DNA of 64,000 nucleotides from Actibacterium sp. 188UL27-1. Lineage in GTDB: Bacteria; Pseudomonadota; Alphaproteobacteria; Rhodobacterales; Rhodobacteraceae. The position numbers were made by a program, and so were the translations under genes. Positions 23,952-33,807 of the stretch are shown one piece after another (the first letter of the stretch is position 1; each line of letters opens with the position of its first letter). Location of the stretch: NCBI RefSeq assembly GCF_016901225.1, contig NZ_JAFEUL010000003.1, positions 124,001 to 188,000 on the forward strand. The letters run 5' to 3'. The notes below the pieces were generated by a model. It ran no database searches. It was not told where the DNA came from and saw nothing but the letters and a program-made list of their open reading frames with translations.

Positions 23952-25655
23952 ATGCCACGATCCGCCGGAAAACATGGCGCCTTGCGCGCCCGCCTGCGCC
24001 CCGTGCGACGGGGTTTCTGGTTTGCGGCCGTGCTGTCGATGCTGTTCCATGTGGTTTTGCTGATCGGATTGCTCTTTCTGGTGCAGATTTTTGATCGCGT
24101 GTTGAGCAGCGGCATAGGGTCGGTTCTGACCATCCTGTCGGTGTTGGTGGGTGCGGTTGCGTTTCTGGCGGGCTTGATCGCGTTTTCACGTAACCGGGTG
24201 CTGAGCCGTCTGGCGGCCTGGCTTGATGCGGAGCTTTCGCCGCTCAGTTATCGCAGTTGGATGCTGCGCAGCCAATCCGGGGACCGGTCCGGATACAAAC
24301 CCATGCATGATGTGGGCATATTACGGGATTTTCTGACCACGCCGACCATGCTGGCCGTCTTTGATGTGAGCTGGATGCCGTTCTATGGGGTCGTGGTGGC
24401 GCTACTGCATTGGCATCTTGGCGCCCTGGTAGCGGGGGCGGCGCTGATGGTGGTGCTGATGGTGCTGTTCAGCGATCTGAGTACCGGTTTTGCCCAGACC
24501 CGCGCGGCGCAGGATGACATTCAAGAACGCCGCTTTGCGGAACGCAGCCTGAACGGCGCCGATGCTGTTCTGGCCATGGGCATGTTGGGGCAGGTCACCA
24601 CCAGTTGGTACAAATTGCGCAACCGGTCCGTCGCGGGTTTGCAGACCGGATGGGACCGCGCGCAACTTTTTGCGATGGTGTGCACCTTGATCCGGGTGCT
24701 GGTCACGGGCCTTGTGCTGCTGTGGGGTATGGCGCTGTTGCTGGAGGAGCGCCTGTCCGTGGGAGGTCTGGCCGCTGCGACGGTGCTGACCTGGCTCTCT
24801 CTCGGGCCGCTGGACCGGATCGCGCAAGGGTGGCCGCTGTTGAAGCGTGCGCGGCTGGCCCGGCAACGGCTGATGTTCTACCTGTCGCGCGATGTGGAGC
24901 CGCGGGTCCTGAAAGAGGATCTGCCAGCGCCCAGCGGTGCGTTGGCCGTGGAACACATTACGGCATTTGCCCCCCGAAGCCTGTCGGGCGCACCGGGCCG
25001 CATCATTCTATCTGACATCTCCTTTACCCTTGAGCCGGGGGAAGCGTTGGGGATCGTGGGGCCGAGTGCCGCTGGCAAATCCACCTTGGCGCGCATCCTG
25101 GTGGGCCTTCAACTGCCGGATCGTGGAGCCGTGCGCCTGGACAGCCATACCGTGCAGGAGTGGAGCCCAGAAAAACGCGGCCGCCATATCGGATATGTGC
25201 CGCAGGATGTACGGCTTTTGCCAGGCACGATTGCCCAGAACATCACCCGGTTTGACCCGGATCCCAATGAACGCGCCTTGACCGAGGCGGCGGAACTGGC
25301 CGGGGTGTTGGACGTCGTCACCGCGCTTCCCGAAGGTTTCGCAACGGAGATTGATCCCATCGTCAGCCCGTTGACCGGTGGCCAGACGCAGCGTGTCGCC
25401 CTGGCCCGGGCGATGTATCAAAACCCCCGTCTGATCGTGCTGGATGAGCCGCAAACACATCTGGATGCAGACGGTCAAACGGCCCTGGCCGCCGCAATCG
25501 CAACCCTGAGCGCGCGTGGCGCCACGATCGTGGTGACCGCTCATAACCCGACCGCCGTGGCTGGCATCAACCGAATTTTGATGCTGGATGACGGTGCTAT
25601 AGTCGATCAGGGGGAAAAATCTGATATTCTGCGGCGGATCACCCGCAGCGCTTGA
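23952..25655 (+). CDS. Type I secretion ABC transporter (PrtD/HlyB-like)
   Basis: 567-residue permease-ATPase fusion. About residues 22-300 hold the transmembrane domain (VVLLIGLLFLVQIFDRVL, the PrtD-type LVQIFDRVL motif). The ATPase has Walker A GPSAAGKST (370-378), signature LTGGQ (474-478) and Walker B LIVLDE (494-499). It lacks the N-terminal C39-like domain, as in PrtD rather than HlyB. It would form the inner-membrane part of a type I secretion channel with the HlyD protein at 25669. AAAGGA precedes the start. No TolC-like protein or intact RTX substrate is adjacent; RTX-like remnants are at 914 and 3219. Confidence 0.9.
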   Translation: MPRSAGKHGALRARLRPVRRGFWFAAVLSMLFHVVLLIGLLFLVQIFDRVLSSGIGSVLTILSVLVGAVAFLAGLIAFSRNRVLSRLAAWLDAELSPLSYRSWMLRSQSGDRSGYKPMHDVGILRDFLTTPTMLAVFDVSWMPFYGVVVALLHWHLGALVAGAALMVVLMVLFSDLSTGFAQTRAAQDDIQERRFAERSLNGADAVLAMGMLGQVTTSWYKLRNRSVAGLQTGWDRAQLFAMVCTLIRVLVTGLVLLWGMALLLEERLSVGGLAAATVLTWLSLGPLDRIAQGWPLLKRARLARQRLMFYLSRDVEPRVLKEDLPAPSGALAVEHITAFAPRSLSGAPGRIILSDISFTLEPGEALGIVGPSAAGKSTLARILVGLQLPDRGAVRLDSHTVQEWSPEKRGRHIGYVPQDVRLLPGTIAQNITRFDPDPNERALTEAAELAGVLDVVTALPEGFATEIDPIVSPLTGGQTQRVALARAMYQNPRLIVLDEPQTHLDADGQTALAAAIATLSARGATIVVTAHNPTAVAGINRILMLDDGAIVDQGEKSDILRRITRSA

Positions 25656-25668
25656 AAGGTCTGCGCCC

Positions 25669-26775
25669 ATGCTGGACCGCGCAAAACGAAACTACGCAGC
25701 CCCCTTTTGGACCTGCCTCGCTGCGATTGTCCTGTTCGCCACGGGCCTGATCGTGTTGCTGTATCAAAACCCCCGTATCTCTCTCCTGGCATTTGAGGGG
25801 CGGTTGGAACTCGGCGCACCTGCCGTTCTCATTTCGCACCCCGTTGGCGGGATCGTGGACCGGATCAAGACGGCAGATGGCGACTGGGCGGAGGTCAATC
25901 AGATCCTGCTGGAATTCGATGATACCGCCTTGGCCGCGGCCCATAAGCTCAACGAGGATCGGTGGCATGCTGCGACTGTCCGCCTGGCACGGCTCAGGGC
26001 CGAACTGGCCGGGGAGGAGAGCTTTGACCTGACCGCGCTGCAGAACAACATCGGATCATCCGCCGCGATTGCAGACCTGTTTGAGCGTCAGGCGGCCTTA
26101 TTTCGCACGCGGGCGCAGACCCGCGCGGCCCGCACGAAACAGCTGGATGAACAGATCGCCTACTTGCGCAACCAGTTGGCGACGGCGGAAACCGAAGCCG
26201 CTGCATCGCCGGATCCCGAAATCATCGCGGAGTTGGAGCAGGAACTGACCGAAACCGAAGCCCGGCGTCAGCAGATCGGGACGGATTTCCGACAGGCAAT
26301 AGAGGCGGAGATTGCCGACCTCGATCCCCTGCAGCGCGATTTGGCGGCACAGCTTGAAACGACCACCCGCCAGCTTGATGCGCTGACCGTTGCGGCCCCG
26401 GTTGCCGGATTTGTCCGTTGGGCGGATGGCATCGCAGAGGGTGCTGTCGTTGCCGCGGATGCTACGCTTGCGGAACTGTTGCCCAAAGGCGCCGAACCGG
26501 TGGTGCGCTTCGCCCTTCCCGCGCGACAAGCGGCCGAAATCGATGTTGGCCAAGACGTTGAAATTCGCCACGATGATCAGCAAACACCGTTGGCCGGGTA
26601 CATCAGGTCTGTTGGCCCGACGACCGACATGAAGCATGCAGTTACCGTTGCCTTGCGCGCCCCCGAAACGCGATTGCCTGCCGGCACCACGGTGCGGATC
26701 GTCGTGACAACCGATGTGACCCGGCTTTTGCGCGATCTCGCCGCGCCGACCCTGGCACAGGCTCGGCCCGAATAA
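25669..26775 (+). CDS. HlyD-family membrane fusion protein
   Basis: 368-residue periplasmic adaptor. One N-terminal transmembrane helix (about 14-32, LAAIVLFATGLIVLLY), then the lipoyl half-motif around VLISHPVGGIVDRIKTADGDWAEV, a long coiled coil (about 85-230, rich in E/A/R/Q heptads) and the second half-motif APVAGFVRWADGIAEGAVV. C-terminal beta barrel follows. It links the ABC protein encoded 14 nt upstream to an outer-membrane TolC channel encoded elsewhere. Substrate unknown. Confidence 0.88.
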   Translation: MLDRAKRNYAAPFWTCLAAIVLFATGLIVLLYQNPRISLLAFEGRLELGAPAVLISHPVGGIVDRIKTADGDWAEVNQILLEFDDTALAAAHKLNEDRWHAATVRLARLRAELAGEESFDLTALQNNIGSSAAIADLFERQAALFRTRAQTRAARTKQLDEQIAYLRNQLATAETEAAASPDPEIIAELEQELTETEARRQQIGTDFRQAIEAEIADLDPLQRDLAAQLETTTRQLDALTVAAPVAGFVRWADGIAEGAVVAADATLAELLPKGAEPVVRFALPARQAAEIDVGQDVEIRHDDQQTPLAGYIRSVGPTTDMKHAVTVALRAPETRLPAGTTVRIVVTTDVTRLLRDLAAPTLAQARPE

Positions 26776-26835
26776 CCCTTTCGCCTTGTCGCCCTTTCGG
26801 CTAAAGCGCGCGAGCTTACAAAGGAGAGACCCGTC

Positions 26836-27858
<1,023 letters not shown>

Positions 27859-27920
27859 GACGACGCGATATTTGGGCCCAACCCCAAAGGCCTGAATGGA
27901 CAATCCCCGTGAACTGAGAG

Positions 27921-27952
27921 AGGCTCCGCTCATTCATTGATCGGAGCCTTTT
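27921..27952 (+). terminator. Rho-independent terminator after asd
   Basis: Perfect 8-bp stem AGGCTCCG / CGGAGCCT with 13-nt loop and TTTT tail. The tail runs into the start of the next gene (ATG 27954). Confidence 0.75.
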
Positions 27953-27953
27953 C

Positions 27954-29594
27954 ATGCGTTCTATCCTTGTGCTGGCGTTCAGCGTCAGCCCTGCCCTCGC
28001 CGATGACTTCACCGCCATTGCCCCGGTTACCACCGCGACGCTGTACGGCGCCGGTGCCGTGGTCACCCAGCAGGCGACGGTCGACTTGCCCGAAGGCCGC
28101 CACCGTATCCTGATCCCCGCCAGCCGTGGCCTGATGTCCTATGCGCTGCCCAAGATCACGGTGTCTGATGGCGTCGCCATTGGCAATGTCGCCCTCCAAC
28201 CCCGGGCGGTCGCCGATGCCGAAACCGCCTATCTGCCCCAACAGGCAGAGGCGCTGGCCACATTGACGGCGGCGCAGGAGACACTGATTTCGGCCGAGGG
28301 TGAAGTTTCCCAGGCGCGGGCCGGCCTTACCGCGATCGAGGCACAGATTGCATTTCTTGGTACCGCGTCCGCCGCGCAGGTCGAGGCGCTGGATGCCGAA
28401 ACATTGCTGAGCACACTACAGCTGATCGGAACCCAACGGCAGGATCTGGAACGCCGACAGACGGAGGCGCAGCTTGCCTTGCGCCCCTTGCTGGAGGCCG
28501 CCGAGGATGCGACCAAGGCCCGGGATCAAGCACAGTTGGATTTCGACCGGCTTACCCCTGCCGACACGCCGGTCGATCTGATTGCGGTCAATGTCGATGT
28601 GACCGCCGCCGGGCCCGCGACCGTGGAGTTAGAAAGCTTTACCTTCGCTGCCGGATGGCAGCCTGTTTACGATATTTTCCTGGCGCGGGGGGATGCGCCC
28701 TCGGTCGATATTCACCGCAAGGCTGCGATCCGGCAGGATACCGGGCTACCGTGGAGCGATGTGGTGGTACGCCTGTCCACCGGCGATCCGTTAGGGCAGG
28801 TTGATCCGACCAAGCTGTGGCCGAACAAGGCCGAGATCGGGAACAATGCCGGGGCAAAACGGTTGAGTGCGCCGTCACCCGCGGCATCCCTGTCGCGCGA
28901 GGCGGATCCGTTGGAACAGATGGCCATGGAGGAAGCCGATGTCGCGACGGGCCCGACCATTGCGACCGATGGCGTGTCGATCAGCTATGATTACCCGCAG
29001 CCAGTGTCATTGTCCTCGGGCGCCGGGAACCTGGTGCTCACCCTCGATCAGCTGGAATTTACCGTGGATGAGACCATTCGCGCCATCCCACGCTTTGACG
29101 AGACGGCCTTTTTGATGGTCGCGTTCGTTAATGACACGGTCGAACCCATCCTGGCGGGGCAGGCAACCTTGTTTCGCGATGGGGTGCGACTTGCCCAGAG
29201 CCATATCGATTACGTTGCCGCGGGCGACGAGGCCGAACTGGCCTTTGGTAAAATGGAAGGCATTCGCCTGGACTGGAAACTGTTGCAGAACGACACCGGT
29301 GATCGCGGTCTGGTCAGCCGTTCGGACATTCGCGAGCAGTCCTTGGAATTCAAGATCAAAAACCTGATGTCCGAGCCGCAGACCGTTCAAACCCTATATG
29401 CCATGCCGTTTTCTGAGCAGGAGGATTTGGATATCCGCGTCCGTGCCAATCCCGGACCGGATCTGCGAGATTTCGAACAGGATCGCGGTATCGCAGCCTG
29501 GGATCTGACGCTGGAACCCGGACAGGAACAGATCATTCGGTTGGATGTGACGCTGACCTGGCCCTTGGGGCAGGGTCTGGCTTGGCAGCCCTAA
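27954..29594 (+). CDS. DUF4139 domain protein (mucoidy inhibitor A-like)
   Basis: 546-residue exported protein with a short signal peptide (MRSILVLAFSVSPALA). An N-terminal DUF4140 domain (TTATLYGAGAVVTQQATVDL) is followed by an alpha-helical coiled region (about 80-190, AQETLISAEGEVSQ... LERRQTEAQLAL) and a C-terminal DUF4139 beta domain (WQPVYDIFLARGDAP to the end, DLTLEPGQEQIIRLDVTLTWP). Function in bacteria is poorly known; the name comes from a Streptomyces protein. The ATG follows directly on the asd terminator, with weak ribosome signal GGAGCC 10 nt upstream. Confidence 0.82.
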   Translation: MRSILVLAFSVSPALADDFTAIAPVTTATLYGAGAVVTQQATVDLPEGRHRILIPASRGLMSYALPKITVSDGVAIGNVALQPRAVADAETAYLPQQAEALATLTAAQETLISAEGEVSQARAGLTAIEAQIAFLGTASAAQVEALDAETLLSTLQLIGTQRQDLERRQTEAQLALRPLLEAAEDATKARDQAQLDFDRLTPADTPVDLIAVNVDVTAAGPATVELESFTFAAGWQPVYDIFLARGDAPSVDIHRKAAIRQDTGLPWSDVVVRLSTGDPLGQVDPTKLWPNKAEIGNNAGAKRLSAPSPAASLSREADPLEQMAMEEADVATGPTIATDGVSISYDYPQPVSLSSGAGNLVLTLDQLEFTVDETIRAIPRFDETAFLMVAFVNDTVEPILAGQATLFRDGVRLAQSHIDYVAAGDEAELAFGKMEGIRLDWKLLQNDTGDRGLVSRSDIREQSLEFKIKNLMSEPQTVQTLYAMPFSEQEDLDIRVRANPGPDLRDFEQDRGIAAWDLTLEPGQEQIIRLDVTLTWPLGQGLAWQP

Positions 29595-29985
29595 ACTGCG
29601 GTAAAGGCTTGATCGGCGTCTGACCATTCCGCCAGGCGCCCTTCGCCGATATCGAAAAAAAGCGCATGCAAGGACAGGCGTTCATCCCCCATAGCGGTCC
29701 TGACAAAGGGAAGGTCCGACATGTTCCTGAGCGCAACCTAGACGGCCTGGCGCTTCAATGCGCAGATCGTTCGTCCCGGGTCTTCAATGTCGGCGACGGG
29801 GTCATAGCCGGGGGACCGAAAACTGTGTTACGATTTACAGGCTATCGCAGCACACGATGACCATCACACGGGGCCGCTGCCCGTCTTCGGCCAGTCTTTT
29901 GTGCCAGTTCTTGTTCTCTGCATAGGTGGTCGCGTGCCAGCCATGGTATCAGTCGACCAGAAAATCGGGCAGGGGGCGAGTACGT
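29591..29985 (-). pseudogene. Beta-carbonic anhydrase pseudogene
   Basis: Reading the minus strand from about 29985 gives RPLPDFLVD-stop-YHGWHATTYAENKNW and then RPRVMVIVCCDS, the N-terminus and first zinc-site residues of beta-carbonic anhydrases (the stop replaces an arginine codon CGA by TGA). From about 29820 down it reads GYDPVADIEDPGR and LKRQAV-stop-VALRNMSD, then LPFVRTAMG, LSLHALFFDIGEGRL and the end at 29591. The central roughly 100 residues, with the second zinc ligands, are deleted. Two in-frame stops, a deletion and loss of the start show a dead gene. It converged on the DUF4139 gene, whose stop overlaps its own. Confidence 0.85.
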
Positions 29986-30143
29986 GTAAGCAGGCAGGGT
30001 CTTTCCAATTGCGGGCTGGGATACGCAGGAATTGCATTGAATTCGACGAACAATCGCGTGCTGCTGCAAGATTTTCTTTAAGGGGCCGTGTCAAACACAC
30101 AGGCGAGCCGTGGGGGCGGCGAAATGATGTGGTGGATAAGACA

Positions 30144-30521
30144 ATGAATACAGCAAGACTGCCGTTGGACGAGACTGTTCGACTGGATCCCGACAAGCTG
30201 GGGACTTTGTACTATCAGCTTGGGGAAGCCGGTGCGGAGACAGTCGTGTGTCGCGCGATGGAGGAACTGGCCATACGCCTGCATGATCTGCCCCGATTGC
30301 TGGCGGAGGGGGATATTGACCGGTTGGGCAAGGTGGCCCGGTCCCTTGTCGGCATTGCGGAGCAGATCGGGATGATGACCCTAGCTCGCGTGGCGCTTGA
30401 TGTGTCGCGATGTGCAGGACGCGGTGACGACCCGGCGTTGGGGGCCACACTGGCCCGGCTGCAGCGGATCGGTGACCGGTCGCTGACAGCGATCTGGGAT
30501 ATGCAGGACATGACGGTTTAG
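30144..30521 (+). CDS. Hypothetical helical protein
   Basis: 125 residues from ATG 30144 (GTG 30132 possible). Predicted mostly alpha-helical: AETVVCRAMEELAIRLHDLPRLL, IDRLGKVARSLVGIAEQIG and LARLQRIGDRSLTAIWDM. The helix pattern resembles a four-helix bundle such as an Hpt domain, but the usual H-x-L-K-G phospho-site is not present, so that idea is weak. It ends 102 nt before the M17 peptidase gene on the same strand. Function unknown. Confidence 0.65.
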   Translation: MNTARLPLDETVRLDPDKLGTLYYQLGEAGAETVVCRAMEELAIRLHDLPRLLAEGDIDRLGKVARSLVGIAEQIGMMTLARVALDVSRCAGRGDDPALGATLARLQRIGDRSLTAIWDMQDMTV

Positions 30522-30623
30522 GCCATTGGCGTGATCTGGGCAGGCTGCGTTCGATCCGGTTTGCCGCCTTGCAGCAGCCGCAGGGCAGGCTAGGGTGCGG
30601 GCATCATACCAGGAGGCCCACCC

Positions 30624-32003
30624 ATGACCCTTTCCTTTGCACCAGGTGATGCGGATGCGATCCCGCTGCATGTCTTGTCCGAGAGCGACTGGACAGATTG
30701 GTGCGCGGCCCATGAAGGCCAGACCCGGGATTGGCTGGAGCAGCTGGGTTTTTCGGGTGCGTTGGGTCAGGTGATGTTGGCGCCCGATAGCGGTGGAGCG
30801 CAGGCATTTGTGGGCTATGGGTCAACGGCGACCCGGCGGCGGGGCCGGTTCAATGGCGCTGATGCGGCGGCACGATTGCCCAAGGGAACCTACCGTTTGG
30901 TGACCGAACTGCCGGACCATGAGCGCGATGCCTTTGCGCTGGGTTGGCTTTTGACCGGTTACCGGTTTGATCGGTACAAATCGCAACCCTCGAACAGCGC
31001 CACATTGCAGGTTCCGAACGGGATCGATGGGGACAGGTTGGCGACAATCGCCAATGGTGAGGCGCTGACCCGCGATCTGATCAACACGCCCGCTGCAGAT
31101 ATGGGACCGGCGGATCTGGCGCGGGCTGCCGCTGATCTGGCCGACCGGTTCGACGCTAGCTGTACCGTGACAGAGGGTGCCGCGCTATTGGAGGCGAACC
31201 TGCCGATGATCCACGCCGTGGGTCGCGCGGCGGCCCAGCCTCCGCGGCTGATCGACATGCGATGGGGTAGTGATGGGCCGTCCCTGACACTGGTCGGCAA
31301 AGGCGTGTGCTTTGATACAGGAGGATTGAACCTCAAACCCGGCAGTTCCATGGGTCTGATGAAGAAGGATATGGGCGGCGCGGCGGCGGTTCTGGGATTG
31401 ACCCAGATGATCATGGCGCTGGATCTGCCGCTGCGATTGCGAGTGCTGATCCCTGCGGTTGAAAACAGCGTTTCAAGCAATGCATTTCGCCCGCAGGACA
31501 TCCTGACATCGCGCAAGGGATTGACCGTTGAAGTGAATAATACCGATGCGGAGGGGCGACTTGTCCTGGCCGACGCGCTCAGCCTGGCCGATGAGGAGGC
31601 GCCAGATCTTCTGATCTCAATGGCGACGTTGACCGGCGCGGCGCGTGTCGCGGTTGGGCCAGACCTTGCTCCGTTCTACACCGATGATGAAATGGTTGCG
31701 GCGGCCTTGGCCCAGGCGGGCACCGCGGTGGCGGATCCTGTGTGGCGGTTGCCGTTCTGGGATCCCTATGAGGCGATGATCGAGCCCGGGATTGCCGATC
31801 TGGATAATGCACCGAAAGGTGGATTTGCCGGCTCGATCACCGCCGCGCTTTTCCTGCGCCGCTTTGTGAGTGCAGAACGGCGATACATCCATTTCGATAT
31901 GTATGGTTGGCAACCGGTCGCCGCCCCCGCCCGGCCGAAAGGGGGCGTGGGGCAAGGCACGCGGGCCGTACTTGACGCGCTCCCGCAGGTATTGGGCCTA
32001 TGA
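30624..32003 (+). CDS. M17 leucyl aminopeptidase family protein
   Basis: 459-residue metallopeptidase. Metal and catalytic motifs are VGKGVCFDTGGLNLK (226 onward, with the lysine and aspartate), KKDMGGAA (248 onward) and NTDAEGRLVLADAL (306-319), the M17 signature. The N-terminal domain is shorter and divergent compared with PepA. It cleaves N-terminal residues from peptides in the cytoplasm. AGGAGG precedes ATG 30624. Its stop overlaps the NlpC/P60 gene by 4 nt, a pairing that suggests cell-wall peptide recycling. Confidence 0.92.
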   Translation: MTLSFAPGDADAIPLHVLSESDWTDWCAAHEGQTRDWLEQLGFSGALGQVMLAPDSGGAQAFVGYGSTATRRRGRFNGADAAARLPKGTYRLVTELPDHERDAFALGWLLTGYRFDRYKSQPSNSATLQVPNGIDGDRLATIANGEALTRDLINTPAADMGPADLARAAADLADRFDASCTVTEGAALLEANLPMIHAVGRAAAQPPRLIDMRWGSDGPSLTLVGKGVCFDTGGLNLKPGSSMGLMKKDMGGAAAVLGLTQMIMALDLPLRLRVLIPAVENSVSSNAFRPQDILTSRKGLTVEVNNTDAEGRLVLADALSLADEEAPDLLISMATLTGAARVAVGPDLAPFYTDDEMVAAALAQAGTAVADPVWRLPFWDPYEAMIEPGIADLDNAPKGGFAGSITAALFLRRFVSAERRYIHFDMYGWQPVAAPARPKGGVGQGTRAVLDALPQVLGL

Positions 32004-32836
32004 CCGATCGCAGATTGACCCCCGCCAATGCCCGGGTCGCGGCAACCGCATTAAAGGGTCTGGTGCAGGATGTGACATTCACGGATGGGACAGCGATGAC
32101 CGTCACTGTCCCGGTGGCCGATCTTTTGGCGGCACCCGGGGGCGCGCGGGACCGGCAGTTGCTTTATGGGGAGGCGGTCACCGTTTTTGAGGTGACAGAT
32201 GGGATGGCATTCGTTCAGGCAGGCAAGGACGGGTATGTCGGATATGTTCTGCAGGATATGTTGGGCGAGAGCGTCGTGCCGACCCACCGCGTGAGTGTGC
32301 TGGCCACGCATTTATATCCCCAACCTGAGTTGAAATGTCCTGAAGTGATGGGGCTGGGTTTTGGGGCACGGTTGCGCATCGTCTCAGCCTCCGGCGCATA
32401 TTTCGAGACGGATGCCGGGTATTTCGTGCCCAAACCGCATATCCGACCCCTGAACGCGCCGTTAGCCGATTTCGTGACGGTGGCGCAGATGCATTTTGGC
32501 GTGCCCTATCTGTGGGGCGGCAACAGCAATACTGGCATCGATTGTTCCGGCTTGGTCCAGGCTGGGCTGATCGCATGCGGTGTGGATTGCCCGGGCGACA
32601 GCGATCTGCAGATGGCGGCGCTGGGGCGTGATGTTGCGGGCGGTGATGTGAAGCGGGGCGATCTGTTCTTTTTCAAAGGGCATGTGGCAATTGCCGTCGA
32701 TGCAGAGACGCTGATCCATGCCAATGCGCATCACATGGCCGTGGCCTATGAGCCACTGGCAGAGGCGATCTCGCGTATCGAAACGCAAGGCGAAGGGCCG
32801 GTTCTGGCGCAAAAGCGCCTCGATCATGGCGTCTGA
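32000..32836 (+). CDS. NlpC/P60 (C40) cell-wall peptidase
   Basis: 278-residue protein. Two SH3-like domains occupy about 35-150 (LLYGEAVTVFEVTDGMAFVQ, FGARLRIVSASGAYFET), followed by the C40 catalytic domain: C182 in GIDCSGLVQ, H228 in KGHVAIAV and H240 in LIHANAHH. These enzymes cut D-glutamyl-diamino acid bonds in murein peptides. No signal peptide is visible, which fits a cytoplasmic recycling enzyme of the YkfC type. Coupled to the M17 aminopeptidase upstream by ATGA, consistent with sequential degradation of murein peptides. Confidence 0.9.
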   Translation: MTDRRLTPANARVAATALKGLVQDVTFTDGTAMTVTVPVADLLAAPGGARDRQLLYGEAVTVFEVTDGMAFVQAGKDGYVGYVLQDMLGESVVPTHRVSVLATHLYPQPELKCPEVMGLGFGARLRIVSASGAYFETDAGYFVPKPHIRPLNAPLADFVTVAQMHFGVPYLWGGNSNTGIDCSGLVQAGLIACGVDCPGDSDLQMAALGRDVAGGDVKRGDLFFFKGHVAIAVDAETLIHANAHHMAVAYEPLAEAISRIETQGEGPVLAQKRLDHGV

Positions 32837-32988
32837 CGAATTATCTGGCGCATGACATTTTAGGTTTGGCGGTGTTGAGGCCATATCGGATCTGACTTGA
32901 GGGGGCGCGCGCGTCTACCGGTGCATAGGAGGATCTGTTTCGCCCGCACGCGGTTGCGAGCGACGTGCCTGTTGTCCGGTTTCTTCGT

Positions 32989-33327
32989 TCAATCGACGGA
33001 GCGGATCAGTTTGCGTTCCAGGACCCGCAGAACCGTCTTTAGGTCATGACCCCGTTTGAGGACCTGCCCTTCCATCCCGATCACCGCGTAAAGCCCCTGT
33101 TTACTCCGCAATTTCGGGCGCTTCTCTATCCGGTAGAGCGGATGTTCCGCCGTTCGGCGGAAAATGGAAAAGACTGAGACATCGCGCAGGCATGAAATCC
33201 CGTAATCCCGCCATTCGCCAGCTGCAACCATGCGCCCATAAAGGGCAAGGATCTGGCTGAGTTCGGTGCGGTGAAAAGCGACTCGCTCATCTGCGGGGCG
33301 GATCGGAAAAGGTGTTGGAGCCGTCAT
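32989..33327 (-). CDS. DUF2794 domain protein
   Basis: 112-residue alphaproteobacterial protein. The conserved block reads FHRTELSQILALYGRMVAAG, EWRDYGISCLRDVSVFSIFRR and LYRIEKRPKLRSKQGLYAVI, closing with LKRGHDLKTVLRVLERKL. No function is known for the family. ATG 33327 gives the family N-terminus (MTAPTPFPIRPADERV). It is flanked upstream by a 13-bp inverted repeat at 33469-33514 and is convergent with the NlpC/P60 gene. Confidence 0.85.
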   Translation of the reverse strand: MTAPTPFPIRPADERVAFHRTELSQILALYGRMVAAGEWRDYGISCLRDVSVFSIFRRTAEHPLYRIEKRPKLRSKQGLYAVIGMEGQVLKRGHDLKTVLRVLERKLIRSVD

Positions 33328-33468
33328 AGGCCTGAGTGTGTGGCCGTGACGGGGCAAAATCAACCCACGCCCCATTCTGGCACCGCAATTGCCCTGAAAA
33401 CGTCTGCGTTTCGTCAGGCGGATGCCAAGAGCGGGTGCGATACACAAACTGTAGAGAGTGAAAACTCA

Positions 33469-33514
33469 TCCGGTGCTGCGGTATCATTGCCCCCACCTTG
33501 ACCGCAGCACCGGA
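33469..33514. other. Long perfect inverted repeat, no T tract
   Basis: 13-bp perfect arms TCCGGTGCTGCGG and CCGCAGCACCGGA with a 20-nt loop (33482-33501). It lies between the DUF2794 gene and the cenR terminator, in an otherwise empty 380-nt gap (33328-33708). It is not followed by a T run on either strand, so it is not a standard terminator. Confidence 0.7.
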
Positions 33515-33708
33515 CCTACACCCTTCCTTCAAATCTGACGTTTTGCGGTGGTACAAAGACCGCTTCGTATGGCGCGATGACGTTGACGTTAAGGGAAGCT
33601 TTTAGGAAACAGAGAAGTCACAAATCTGGCATGTCCTGACGCCATGAGTTGACGTACACCCATTATACAATGTGCAGTTGATCGGCGACTATCGGCAGAT
33701 TGACTGGC

Positions 33709-33739
33709 AAAAAAAGACCCGGGCACGAAGCCCGGGCCA
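33709..33739 (-). terminator. Terminator of cenR
   Basis: On the minus strand GGCCCGGGC-ttcgt-GCCCGGGTC is followed by TTTTTTTG, a strong stem with a T tract. It lies about 70 nt after the cenR stop. Confidence 0.85.
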
Positions 33740-33807
33740 GTCCAACAGGGAGGTGCCACATCATAACCCCGATGTGGCCAGGGGAACCTTTCGGGTATCT
33801 TACTACC

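Noticed and set aside
33469-33514. Inverted repeat taken as a standard terminator
   Set aside because: No T tract follows on either strand and it sits away from gene ends.
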